Shown: positions 1-7,639, counted from the stretch's first letter. The stretch: DNA of 21,955 nucleotides from Prevotella sp. (GCA_031260865.1 JAISKQ010000101.1:1-21955); one strand, 5' to 3'. Notes: generated by a model from the sequence alone, not told the origin. A program made the numbers and translations.

Positions 1-1616
1 TTTATCAAGGCTACGGTTGTTTGCAGGTCAAACAAGGTACGTCCGCAGCTGGGGCAGGAGATATATTCCGTCTTGCTGGTACGCACACGCGACGCCTGCA
101 ATATGCCGAACAGGTAGGCGTCGATGTCTTTTTGAGGAATGGCTCCTTTGTTTTGTATCATGATGCCGTCGCCGAATCCGTCCAGATAGAGTGTGCCGAA
201 GTCCGCGCCCGCTTTTATCTGAATATCCTCCGGTTCGTCCTCCGTATAATGGCGGCAGAAGACCACAGGCGTATCACAATCGCTGTTCATCAGGGTATGG
301 ATAAACGCGCGTTGTTCGCCTACTCCGTTTATATGATTTGTCGTAAGGATCACAACAATGGATTTATCATTTTTCAGCAAAGCGATGACCGCGTCATCCA
401 GTTCAGGATAAGATATCCGGACAAATTTGACGGCGGAGGTCGTATCTTTTATCTTTCCCAAGTTTGACTTATCGAACAAGGGATACGTGTTTTTTTCCGC
501 CTTCCATCCGTCAAGGTCTATAATGGATGGGATAGCGCGGGGAGCAGCCACAGGTAATTCTTTTCCCACATAGATATAATCCGGAAGAAAATGGCTGTTC
601 AACTCAAAATTTCCCTGTGAACGATCCGATACAACCACAGGCGCATTGCCGCCCCCTATATTGCCGACAGCACGAGTTGCCCTGCGGTCGGTGGAAAAAG
701 GGGAGAATTTCTCACTCGCTTTTGCTATGATTTCGGGATGGTTTTCTTTCTGTTCTATATAAGCCACTAATTTGCGGGCTACGGGTATTTCCAGTTCGGG
801 ATCTTCGCTCAACGAAACGCGTATCGTATCCCCAATCCCATCGGAAAGAAGAGCGCCGATGCCGACCGCCGACTTTATGCGCCCGTCTTCTCCGTCTCCG
901 GCTTCGGTAACGCCCAGATGCAACGGAAAGTACAGTTCTTCCTCTTCCATCCTGTGAATAAGGAGGCGCACCGCTTTCGACATCACTACGGTATTGGAGG
1001 TCTTCATGGATATTACAACATCGTTGAAACCTTCGGCGATACATATATGCAGAAACTCCATACATGATTCCACCATGCCTTCGGGAGTGTCGCCATAGCG
1101 GCTCATGACGCGATCCGACAGCGAACCGTGATTGACGCCTATACGGATGGCGGTCTTATGCTCTTTGCATATATCCAGCAATGGGATTAACTTTGACCTT
1201 ATCTTTTCTATTTCCAGCGCGTATTCTTCATCGGTATATTCAAATGTGGCAAAGGTTTTTACCCGATCCACAAAGTTACCCGGATTGACACGGACTTTTT
1301 CCACTATTCCGGCGGCGGCTTCCGCCGCGCGCGGATTGAAGTGTATATCCGCGATAAGAGGAGTCGTGTAGCCCTGCCCGCGAACTATTTCTTTAATATT
1401 TTTCAGATTTTCGGCTTCACGTACACCTTGCGCGGTCAGGCGGACATAATCCGCTCCCGCCTCCACTATCCTTATAATCTGTTCGGCGCTGGCATCCGTA
1501 TCGTTGGTATTGGTATTGGTCATTGATTGCACGCGTATCGGATTATCGCCGCCAAGCGGTGTGTCGCCTATTCTTGCTTCGGAAGACGAACGTCTTTTAT
1601 AATTGAAATAATTCAT
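1..1616 (-). CDS. ispG: 4-hydroxy-3-methylbut-2-enyl diphosphate synthase IspG, long form, 3' end cut off by window edge
   Basis: IspG (GcpE) makes HMBPP from methylerythritol cyclodiphosphate, the next-to-last step of the cytoplasmic MEP isoprenoid pathway. The minus-strand frame is open from ATG at 1616-1614 (MNYFNYKRRSSSEARIGDTP) to the window edge, 538 codons. The N-terminal TIM-barrel part is clear: VQSMTNTNTND, LTAQGVREAENL, PLIADIHFNPRAA, KVRVNPGNF, AIRIGVNHGSLS. A region of over 200 residues then separates it from the start of the Fe-S domain, seen as CPSCGRTLFDLQTT just inside the edge. That spacer marks the long three-domain form known from plants, Chlamydiae and Bacteroidetes; the E. 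coli type lacks it. The first two cluster cysteines are visible. The third cysteine and the nearby glutamate should lie beyond the window. No Shine-Dalgarno sequence is evident, as is normal for the phylum. The function is certain. Confidence 0.96.
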   Translation of the reverse strand, partial: MNYFNYKRRSSSEARIGDTPLGGDNPIRVQSMTNTNTNDTDASAEQIIRIVEAGADYVRLTAQGVREAENLKNIKEIVRGQGYTTPLIADIHFNPRAAEAAAGIVEKVRVNPGNFVDRVKTFATFEYTDEEYALEIEKIRSKLIPLLDICKEHKTAIRIGVNHGSLSDRVMSRYGDTPEGMVESCMEFLHICIAEGFNDVVISMKTSNTVVMSKAVRLLIHRMEEEELYFPLHLGVTEAGDGEDGRIKSAVGIGALLSDGIGDTIRVSLSEDPELEIPVARKLVAYIEQKENHPEIIAKASEKFSPFSTDRRATRAVGNIGGGNAPVVVSDRSQGNFELNSHFLPDYIYVGKELPVAAPRAIPSIIDLDGWKAEKNTYPLFDKSNLGKIKDTTSAVKFVRISYPELDDAVIALLKNDKSIVVILTTNHINGVGEQRAFIHTLMNSDCDTPVVFCRHYTEDEPEDIQIKAGADFGTLYLDGFGDGIMIQNKGAIPQKDIDAYLFGILQASRVRTSKTEYISCPSCGRTLFDLQTTVALI

Positions 1617-1767
1617 AATGAACTTAAATTATTTTTTAATCGGATTTGAAATTTTAGTTTATGATTATCCGCGATGTTTCCGAATGTCCTTGCAGGACTT
1701 GAACGTATTATCGCGAATATTCATTTCATATGATAATAATTTTGATTTTAGTTGCCATATGGAACTC

Positions 1768-1815
1768 GCATGATTTTTATTATCATGGACTTTGGTGATT
1801 TGACAAAAATCATGC
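1768..1815 (-). other. 11-bp perfect inverted repeat, possible leader hairpin
   Basis: GCATGATTTTT at 1768-1778 is the exact reverse complement of 1805-1815, with a 26-nt loop. On the minus strand it lies about 150 nt before the ispG start and just downstream of the candidate promoter at 1835-1842, so it would sit in the 5' leader. It is too AT-rich to be a classical GC-stem terminator. A role as RNA structure or protein-binding site is a guess. Confidence 0.4.
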
Positions 1816-1834
1816 TTCGTTTCATAACTTATAA

Positions 1835-1842
1835 CAAATGTA
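1835..1842 (-). promoter_or_regulatory. Candidate ispG promoter -7 element
   Basis: Read on the minus strand this is TACATTTG, a full match to the Bacteroidota -7 consensus TAnnTTTG. I could not find a clean TTTG -33 partner at the expected distance upstream. It would give a leader of roughly 210 nt. The call rests on one short motif. Confidence 0.3.
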
Positions 1843-1934
1843 CATGAAATTTTTCAATTACACACAGACGGATAAAATTTGAAAAATATAGAGGAAACCG
1901 TCGCGGCCTTTTAGGATTAGTCATTTAATTGTAA

Positions 1935-2696
1935 TCATACCCCTAAGCTTTCAATGATTTTGTCACATTTACGGCAATATGCCTGTCCTGTTCCTTTGCG
2001 ATAGTCCTTCACCGGGTCGCCGCAGAGACAATATGAAGGTTCAGCCTGATTGTGAGAATAATACTCCAAAATATTATCCGCTGTTTTTTGCATACTACTA
2101 CTTTTAGCATTTTCCGCGACATCGGCAAGCAAAGTTTTGTTGGTCAGCCTGTAAACCGCCGCTACGCTTATAGCATCATCTTCTGAAAAGTCATTTTTCG
2201 CAATATCGGCAAGCAGAGATTGGTCAGTCAGTTTCTTAACCGCCGTTATACGCACATCCACATCCTTGTCATTCTTTACAATATCGGCAAGCACAGATTG
2301 GTCGGTCAGTTTTTGAACCGCGTCTTTACGTATATATTTATCTTTGTCATTTCTTGCTATATCGGCAAGTAGAGATTGGTCGGTCAGTTTCCAAACCACT
2401 ATTTTACGCGCGGCAAAATCCTTATATTTTCTCGCGATATCGGCGAGTATAGATTGGTCGGTCAAACTCAGAACCGCATGTGCACAGACATTATAATCTT
2501 TTTCTTTTTTCGCTATATCGGCAAGCAGAGATTGGTCGGTCAGTTTCCCAACCGCCGCTTTGCGCGCTTCCCTATTAGGCGCGGTTTTAGCCGCTTTCTC
2601 CAATTCTTTTGGGTCTGTCAACTTTTCAATAGCTTTCAGTGCCTTTTCTTCGTTTTTACTTTTCCACGCGGGTTTAAATAAATCTAAAAGTCCCAT
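1935..2696 (-). CDS. HEAT-like repeat protein with C-terminal cysteine (zinc-ribbon-like) motif
   Basis: A 253-residue protein of unknown job. After a short basic N terminus (MGLLDLFKPAWKSKNEEKAL) come seven tandem units starting at residues 25, 51, 77, 103, 129, 155 and 183. Most are exactly 26 residues and follow the pattern KLTDQSLLADIAKNDKDxxV then RxxAVx. The first (KLTDPKELEKAAK) and last (RLTNKTLLADVAE) are more diverged, and the sixth has two extra residues. Such units form paired helices stacked into a solenoid, usually a protein-binding surface. The tail has four cysteines, C223, C225, C241 and C244 (CLCG, then CRKC), which suggests bound zinc. There is no signal peptide or membrane segment, so it is probably cytoplasmic. 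ATG at 2696 is the only good start. It could share a transcript with ispG, but the 318-bp gap argues for separate control. Confidence 0.85.
   Translation of the reverse strand: MGLLDLFKPAWKSKNEEKALKAIEKLTDPKELEKAAKTAPNREARKAAVGKLTDQSLLADIAKKEKDYNVCAHAVLSLTDQSILADIARKYKDFAARKIVVWKLTDQSLLADIARNDKDKYIRKDAVQKLTDQSVLADIVKNDKDVDVRITAVKKLTDQSLLADIAKNDFSEDDAISVAAVYRLTNKTLLADVAENAKSSSMQKTADNILEYYSHNQAEPSYCLCGDPVKDYRKGTGQAYCRKCDKIIESLGV
2073..2624 (-). repeat. In-gene tandem repeats with a 78-bp period
   Basis: The repeat-protein gene is repetitive at the DNA level. On the plus strand the word TATCGGC recurs at 2204, 2282, 2360, 2438 and 2516, always 78 bp (26 codons) apart, and most copies sit in a longer shared block such as AGAGATTGGTCGGTCAG. 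The outer units are more diverged. Such an array can gain or lose whole units by recombination or slippage without breaking the frame. Confidence 0.85.
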
Positions 2697-2950
2697 GATT
2701 TTATTTGTTATGTCTCATGCGAGACGGTTTGTAGTTCATCTTTTCGCTGCCGGTCATCTTTCCGCTGTTAAACCGCGCCAACCGCTCTCTGTCCCATGGT
2801 ATTGCTAACTTCCTATTCTTAGATTATCGGAGTAAAGTTAATAAATATTTGAAAATCAACGACAATTTACACCCTAATTATTTTTTATGTGTTAACATTA
2901 AAAACTGCATTTTTTTCTAAAAAAATTGTCTAATAGGAGGTAGTTACAAG

Positions 2951-3475
2951 AAGGAAGTTTTGAGTTTTAAGTAATAAGTTTTGAGTTTACGAGAGTTCAA
3001 GTTTACAAGTTTACAAGAAAGAATGGCACGAAGCGATGATGACTAAAAACTGTTACTTTTGTCACCTTTTGAGTTTTGAGTGTACAAGCTTGCAAGATTT
3101 CAAGTTTACAAGTTTACTATAAAGAAGAATGGCGCAAGGCGATGATGACTGAAAAGTGTTACTTTTGTCACCTTTTGAGTTTTGAGTTTCCAAGTGTACA
3201 AGTTTACGAGAGTTCTAGCATGCTAGTAAACTTGAATTCTTGAACTCTAGTAAACTAAAAAAAGTGTTACTTTTGTCACTTTTTAGAACTTTAGTAAACG
3301 AAAAAGGATGAGGAATGAGGAATTAAAAATTAAGAATGGCGCAAAGTGGCGATAACTGAAAACTGTTACTTTTGTTACCTTTTAAGTTTTGAGTGTACAA
3401 GAGTTCTATCAAGCTAGTAAACTTGAACTCTAGTAAACTACTTACTAAAAACTGTTACTTTTGTCACCTTTTTTT
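2951..3475. repeat. Degenerate ~100-bp tandem repeat array, five copies of a conserved core
   Basis: The core TGTTACTTTTGTCACCTTTT occurs at 3051, 3157, 3265, 3364 and 3453, intact or with one or two changes, so the spacing is 89-108 bp. Between the cores are reshuffled pieces of shared words: GAGTTTTGAGT, ACAAGTTTAC, AGAATGGCGCAA, GCGATGATGACT and CTAGTAAACTTGAA. Within it, CAAGTTTAC at 3199-3207 pairs with GTAAACTTG at 3226-3234, and CTAGCATGCTAG at 3215-3226 is a 12-bp palindrome. No ORF spans it and no transposase is nearby. Each core contains TACTTTTG, a match to the -7 promoter consensus, but I see no -33 TTTG at the right distance. I cannot assign a function. Confidence 0.8.
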
Positions 3476-3482
3476 AACAATA

Positions 3483-3589
3483 CAGCCCTCGCCCCAAAAG
3501 GGAGGCTATCGCGAAGCGGGAAAAACGGCGACAAAAACCAACTGATTGACCGCACGGATTTCTATCCTCCTTTGGAGGCGCTGGGGGAA
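3483..3589. repeat. Imperfect inverted repeat, possible decayed small mobile element
   Basis: A left arm around 3483-3507 (containing CGCCCCAAAAGGGAGGC) and a right arm around 3564-3589 (containing CCTCCTTTGGAGGCGC) are roughly reverse complementary and enclose about 57 bp. The right arm is itself a small palindrome, CCTCC-TTT-GGAGG. It may be the remains of a MITE-like or REP-like element, but there are no clear target duplications, so this is a weak call. Confidence 0.35.
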
Positions 3590-3657
3590 AGTGTTTTACT
3601 ATTGATATATAACGTCATTAATAAATATTTTCATTTAAGTAGTTCGACTAGTGTATT

Positions 3658-3693
3658 TTTGCACTGAGTATCCAAATAATTTTCTTACTTTTG
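3658..3693 (+). promoter_or_regulatory. Probable pyrG(-yidC) promoter
   Basis: TACTTTTG at 3686-3693 matches the Bacteroidota -7 consensus TAnnTTTG, and TTTG at 3658-3661 is a candidate -33 box. The 24-bp gap between them is a few bases longer than usual. Transcription would begin near 3700, leaving a leader of about 37 nt before the GTG start. The -7 box shares TTACTTTTGT with the repeated cores upstream. Confidence 0.5.
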
Positions 3694-3736
3694 TGCTTTC
3701 TTTTTAGAGTCAAAAAAAATATAAAAACGAAAAGTC

Positions 3737-5350
3737 GTGGCTAATACGAAGTATATATTTGTTACAGGGGGAGTTATATCTTCTCTTGGAAAAGGTATTA
3801 TAGCTTCCTCGTTGGGTAAACTGTTACAGGCAAGGGGCTACAAAGTGACAATTCAAAAGTTGGATCCTTATATTAATATCGACCCGGGTACATTAAACCC
3901 GTATGAACATGGCGAATGTTATGTGACTGTTGACGGTCATGAGGCGGATCTGGATTTGGGACATTACGAACGTTTCTTGAATCAACCTACTCATAAAGAC
4001 AATAATATCACCACCGGACGTATTTATCAGAATGTAATCAATAAGGAACGTAAAGGGGATTATCTGGGAAAAACGGTTCAGATTGTTCCGCATATTACCG
4101 ATGAAATCAAGCGCAACATTAAGATGTTGGGCACAAAGTACAATTATGACTTTGTGATTACCGAAATAGGAGGAACAGTAGGAGACATCGAATCCCTTCC
4201 TTTTATAGAAAGTGTGCGTCAGTTACGTTGGGAGTTGGGGAAAAACTGCATTTGCGTGCATCTTACTTATGTGCCGTATATTGCAGCCGCAAAAGAGGTA
4301 AAAACCAAACCTACCCAGCATTCGGTAAAACAACTTCAGTCGGAAGGTATCCAGCCCGACCTGTTGGTCTTGCGTACCGAGCATCCTTTGAATAAGGATA
4401 TATTACGCAAGGTTGCCTTGTTCTGCAATGTGGAAGTGGATGCCGTGGTGCAGTCGGTGGATGTATCCACCATTTACGAAGTTCCCCTGAAGATGCAGGA
4501 TCAGAATATGGACGAGATAGTGTTGCGCAAGTTGGGCATGCCGATAGGCGAAAAACCGATGATGCAGCCGTGGCGCGACTTCCTTGATAAGAAGAAACAC
4601 GCCAAAGAAACTTTACGTATTGCCCTTGTTGGGAAATATGTAGAGTTGCCGGACGCGTATAAGTCTATAAATGAATCATTATTACAGGCAGCGATATACA
4701 ACGATCGTAAATTGGATCTTCATTTCGTTTTATCGGACAAACTGACCGAAGATAATGTGGAAAAAACATTATCATCAATGGATGGCATACTGGTTGCTCC
4801 CGGTTTTGGACAACGCGGCATAGAAGGGAAAATCCACGCGTTGAAATACGCGCGGGAACACAATGTCCCTACATTTGGCGTATGCCTTGGGATGCAATGT
4901 ATGGTTATTGAGTTCGCGCGCAATGTGCTGGGGCTTGACGAAGCCAATTCATCGGAGATGAACGCTCATACTCCATTTAAGGTTATAGACCTGATGGAAG
5001 AACAGAAAACCATAACCAATATGGGAGGAACCATGCGGTTGGGCGCTTACAAATGTGAATTGGAAAAAGGTTCATTGGTGTATAAAGCGTATGGCAAGAA
5101 GTTGATAGAAGAACGGCATCGGCATCGCTTCGAGTTCAATGATGATTACAGGGAAGATTTTGAAAAGAACGGGATGAAATGTACCGGTATAAACCCGGAA
5201 ATGGGGCTGGTTGAAGTAGTGGAAATACCCGGGAAAACATGGTATTTAGGAGTGCAGTTCCATCCGGAATACAACAGCACGGTTGTTTCTCCCAATCCGC
5301 TGTTTTTGAGTTTTATCAAAGCCGTTATAGACAACAAAGGTAAAAAATGA
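3737..5350 (+). CDS. pyrG: CTP synthase
   Basis: PyrG aminates UTP to CTP using glutamine and ATP in the cytoplasm, the last step of de novo pyrimidine nucleotide synthesis. At 537 residues it has the normal family length. The N-terminal synthase domain begins at once with YIFVTGGVISSLGKG (ATP-binding loop, residues 6-20), followed by KLDPYINIDPGTLNPYEHGE and TEIGGTVGDIE. The class I glutamine amidotransferase domain begins near residue 293. It shows APGFGQRG, the nucleophile C383 in FGVCLGMQ, and the H509/E511 pair in QFHPEYNS. The start is GTG at 3737: translation from it gives the conserved family N terminus and no upstream ATG exists. yidC follows after 25 bp, so the two are probably cotranscribed. 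Confidence 0.98.
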   Translation: MANTKYIFVTGGVISSLGKGIIASSLGKLLQARGYKVTIQKLDPYINIDPGTLNPYEHGECYVTVDGHEADLDLGHYERFLNQPTHKDNNITTGRIYQNVINKERKGDYLGKTVQIVPHITDEIKRNIKMLGTKYNYDFVITEIGGTVGDIESLPFIESVRQLRWELGKNCICVHLTYVPYIAAAKEVKTKPTQHSVKQLQSEGIQPDLLVLRTEHPLNKDILRKVALFCNVEVDAVVQSVDVSTIYEVPLKMQDQNMDEIVLRKLGMPIGEKPMMQPWRDFLDKKKHAKETLRIALVGKYVELPDAYKSINESLLQAAIYNDRKLDLHFVLSDKLTEDNVEKTLSSMDGILVAPGFGQRGIEGKIHALKYAREHNVPTFGVCLGMQCMVIEFARNVLGLDEANSSEMNAHTPFKVIDLMEEQKTITNMGGTMRLGAYKCELEKGSLVYKAYGKKLIEERHRHRFEFNDDYREDFEKNGMKCTGINPEMGLVEVVEIPGKTWYLGVQFHPEYNSTVVSPNPLFLSFIKAVIDNKGKK

Positions 5351-5375
5351 AAGGATTTTAAAACAAAAATTATAA

Positions 5376-7325
5376 ATGGACAAGAATACGATTACAGGGT
5401 TTATACTCATCGCAGCCGTAATTATTGGATTCACATTACTGAGCAGACCTTCAGCGGAAGAAATTGAGCGTCGGAAAGATTCTATTGAAGCGCAGACGCA
5501 TCCGCGCGAACAGGAAGAAAGCAAGCCTGATTCGGTTGTCGCCGATGCGAAAGAAACGCAAGAGACGAAAGTCGATGACTTTTTCGCCGTTCCCGTTCAA
5601 GATAATGATTCCGTGTCGTTAACGACAACCGATTCTCTGCAATCTGTCAATCAGCAGCCGGAACAATTACTGACCCTTGAAAACAGTAAACTAAAAGTTG
5701 TCTTTTCGACTAAGGGTGGGAAAATAGTAAGCGCTCGGCTAAAGGAATATATGAGCTACAACAACGAGGATAAGATGAACTCGGACTCGTTGTACCTTAT
5801 GAATGGCGACGCGAATTTAGCCCTCCTGCTTACAAATAAGCAACAGAAAGTGTTGAACACAAGCGACCTGGTGTTTACGCCGATACAAACAGGCGGAGAC
5901 AATTCGCTTATCATGCGTTATTCCTACTCCGATAACCAGTATATCGACTTTGTGTACAAACTGGCGGAAGATGATTATATGCTTAAATATGACATCAACC
6001 TCGCAGGTTTGCAACCGATGCTTGACAGGGAAATGGCTGATATATTCGTGTTGCAGTGGACGCAAAAAATGTGCAGGCAGGAAAAGAGCGTGAAGAACGA
6101 ACAACGATACTCTCACGTATCTTATAAATATATAGGCGGAGACGTTAAAGATATGAGTAGCGATAAGAGCGACCAAATAGAGGTGAAAGAACCTGTTAAG
6201 TGGATCGCCTTCAAAAATCAATTCTTCGCTCCTATCCTGATAGCCGATGAAAAGATAGAAACCGCTCTGTTGGATTCCAAGGTATTGGAAACAAGTGAGA
6301 ACAGTGAATATCTCAAAACTTACGAGGCGAAAATATATGTCCCTGCAAAGGTGGGTGCTGCTGCCGAAACGACGCACGCCGGATTCACATACTACCTTGG
6401 ACCTATGTCATTCTCTCTTCTGAAGAACTATGACAGCCATATTGATGATGTAAATAAAAAGCTGGATTTGGATAAACTGGTTCCGCTGGGTTGGACATTG
6501 TTCCGTTGGATAAACCAGTATTTTGTGATTCCTATCTTCAATTTGCTGAGAGGAACAGGTCTGTCGATGGGTCTTGTTATCCTGTTGCTTACGATTATCG
6601 TCAAATTGGTCATTTCGCCGCTGACGTTCAAGTCTTTTATGTCTTCGGCGAAGATGCGCGTATTGAAACCGCAGGTTGACGAGATAAGCGCCAAATATCC
6701 GAAGCAGGAACAAGCGATGGAAAAACAACAGGCTACTATGGCTCTATACAGTAAAGCCGGGGTGAATCCGATGAGCGGTTGTATTCCGATTGTCCTTCAG
6801 ATGCCGGTTCTGATCGCCTTATTCTCGTTTTTCCCGAACGCGATAGATTTGCGCCAGCAAAGTTTCTTGTGGGCTACCGACCTTTCCACTTATGACGCAA
6901 TCATCGAATGGCACAACCATATTCCGTTGATAGGAACACATATTAGTTTATTCTGCATATTGATGACCATTACTAATATCGTATATACCAAGTTCAATAT
7001 GGAGATGACCAATACAGGTCAGCAACAGATGCCGGGCATGAAGTGGATGATGTACCTGATGCCGTTGATTTTCTTGTTCATGTTGAATGATTATCCATCG
7101 GGGCTTACTTATTACTATTTCCTTTCGTTGTTGATAACAATCCTGTTGACTATCGGATTCCGTTATATGATAAACGAAGAGAAGGTATTGGCTAAGCTGG
7201 AAGCGAACAAGGCTAAACCTAAAAAGAAATCAGGGTTCATGGCTCGTCTTGCCGAAGCGCAACGCGTTCAGCAAAAGCAGCTGAATGAGAAGAACAAATC
7301 GAATAGTTCAAAAAGAAAGAGATAA
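5376..7325 (+). CDS. yidC: Membrane protein insertase YidC
   Basis: YidC inserts and folds inner-membrane proteins, alone or with the Sec translocon. The 649 residues fit the Gram-negative form: an N-terminal membrane helix (about 5-23, ITGFILIAAVIIGF), a charged linker, a periplasmic beta domain (about 95-350) and the conserved insertase core from about 380. The core shows GLVILLLTIIVKLVISPLTFKSFMS'-type sequence followed by the cytoplasmic hairpin AKMRVLKPQVDEISAKYPKQ and the segments IPIVLQMPVLIALFSFF and WMMYLMPLIFLFMLNDYPSG. K410 stands where E. coli has the key groove arginine (R366), keeping the positive charge. The C-terminal tail is rich in Lys, Arg and Ser, as expected for a ribosome-contacting tail. 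It lies 25 bp after pyrG and ahead of a strong terminator. Confidence 0.97.
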   Translation: MDKNTITGFILIAAVIIGFTLLSRPSAEEIERRKDSIEAQTHPREQEESKPDSVVADAKETQETKVDDFFAVPVQDNDSVSLTTTDSLQSVNQQPEQLLTLENSKLKVVFSTKGGKIVSARLKEYMSYNNEDKMNSDSLYLMNGDANLALLLTNKQQKVLNTSDLVFTPIQTGGDNSLIMRYSYSDNQYIDFVYKLAEDDYMLKYDINLAGLQPMLDREMADIFVLQWTQKMCRQEKSVKNEQRYSHVSYKYIGGDVKDMSSDKSDQIEVKEPVKWIAFKNQFFAPILIADEKIETALLDSKVLETSENSEYLKTYEAKIYVPAKVGAAAETTHAGFTYYLGPMSFSLLKNYDSHIDDVNKKLDLDKLVPLGWTLFRWINQYFVIPIFNLLRGTGLSMGLVILLLTIIVKLVISPLTFKSFMSSAKMRVLKPQVDEISAKYPKQEQAMEKQQATMALYSKAGVNPMSGCIPIVLQMPVLIALFSFFPNAIDLRQQSFLWATDLSTYDAIIEWHNHIPLIGTHISLFCILMTITNIVYTKFNMEMTNTGQQQMPGMKWMMYLMPLIFLFMLNDYPSGLTYYYFLSLLITILLTIGFRYMINEEKVLAKLEANKAKPKKKSGFMARLAEAQRVQQKQLNEKNKSNSSKRKR

Positions 7326-7348
7326 AATAAAAGATTAGTTATTAGAGA

Positions 7349-7392
7349 GAAACTGCGAGCGACCGGAATTTATTCCGGTCGCTCGCGGTTTC
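7349..7392 (+). terminator. Rho-independent-type terminator after yidC
   Basis: The arms at 7349-7369 and 7372-7392 pair over 21 positions, perfect but for one U-G wobble. The GC-rich centre is GCGAGCGACCGG with CCGGTCGCTCGC. The innermost AAT/ATT pairs must open to form the loop. A moderately T-rich stretch (TTGCCTTCTTC) follows. It ends the pyrG-yidC unit 23 bp after the yidC stop and separates it from the xylan locus. Confidence 0.85.
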
Positions 7393-7530
7393 TTGCCTTC
7401 TTCAACATCTACCTGTTTTGTTCCTTGACGTCGATGGTTGAACAACCTCTATGATACACAGCGGAATAGAAAACCTGAAAATCAGTTTTTAGCTAAATTG
7501 CGATACTATGAATAACCGCCTTTCTGCTAA

Positions 7531-7593
7531 ATGTTACATACAGAAAAAGATATGTTACACGCGATAAAGCGAATGTTACATGCTGCAAAAGAT
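7531..7593 (+). promoter_or_regulatory. Three direct repeats 21 bp apart, probable operator of the xylan locus
   Basis: ATGTTACA starts at 7531, 7552 and 7573, exactly 21 bp apart. The first and third 21-bp units share 18 of 21 bases (ATGTTACATxCxGxAAAAGAT); the second keeps the ATGTTACA part and some downstream A's. Twenty-one bp is two helical turns, so all copies face the same side of the DNA, the spacing of AraC-family half-sites. PULs are often switched on by hybrid two-component regulators with AraC-type DNA-binding domains, and the site lies 51 bp ahead of the -7 box, as an activator site should. The regulator is not in this window. Confidence 0.6.
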
Positions 7594-7631
7594 GTAAAAC
7601 ATTTATGTGCTGCTGCTGAAATATATATTCA

Positions 7632-7639
7632 TAAGTTTG
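7632..7639 (+). promoter_or_regulatory. Probable PUL promoter -7 element
   Basis: TAAGTTTG matches the Bacteroidota TAnnTTTG consensus. No clean TTTG -33 box is present (nearest is TTTATG at 7602), which would suit an activator-dependent promoter. Transcription would start near 7646, about 120 nt before the SusC-type gene. Confidence 0.5.

Larger units (their letters stand above)
1617..1934. other. Intergenic region, probable ispG leader and promoter
   Basis: There is no credible gene in this AT-rich gap between the repeat-protein gene and ispG, both on the minus strand. It holds a perfect 11-bp inverted repeat (1768-1778 and 1805-1815) and a minus-strand TACATTTG that fits the Bacteroidota -7 consensus TAnnTTTG. 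I see no typical terminator after the upstream gene, so read-through into ispG is possible. Confidence 0.6.
2697..3736. other. Long intergenic region of repeats and decayed elements
   Basis: About 1 kb between the start of the repeat-protein gene (minus strand) and pyrG (plus strand). I find no gene. The first 240 bp are AT-rich and show no TAnnTTTG box facing the repeat-protein gene. From about 2951 to 3475 there is an array of degenerate ~100-bp units. From 3483 to 3589 there is an imperfect inverted repeat rich in CCTCC/GGAGG. The last 80 bp hold the probable pyrG promoter. A 68-codon ORF at 3461-3667 runs through repeat sequence and is not believable as a gene. Confidence 0.7.

Noticed and set aside
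21..467. 148-codon plus-strand ORF at the left edge
   Set aside because: It is antisense to the unmistakable IspG reading frame, which includes CPSCGRTLFDLQTT; its translation resembles no protein I know.
712..1065. 117-codon minus-strand ORF overlapping ispG
   Set aside because: Out of frame with IspG on the same strand; Arg-rich, low-quality translation typical of a shadow frame.
2712..2725. GTCTC-ATGC-GAGAC hairpin near the start of the repeat-protein gene
   Set aside because: A 5-bp stem is too short to separate from chance in a window of this size.
3051..3472. Five working promoters in the repeat array
   Set aside because: Each core has TACTTTTG but none has a TTTG box at the proper distance upstream, so the match alone is not enough.
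2951..3475. CRISPR array
   Set aside because: The conserved core is only 20 bp, spacing varies 89-108 bp, the intervals share words rather than being unique spacers, and no cas genes are nearby.
3461..3667. 68-codon ORF before pyrG
   Set aside because: Starts inside the last array core and runs through the degenerate inverted repeat; the translation is a by-product of repeat sequence.
5817..6377. 186-codon minus-strand ORF inside yidC
   Set aside because: Antisense to the conserved periplasmic domain of YidC; no promoter or recognisable domain.
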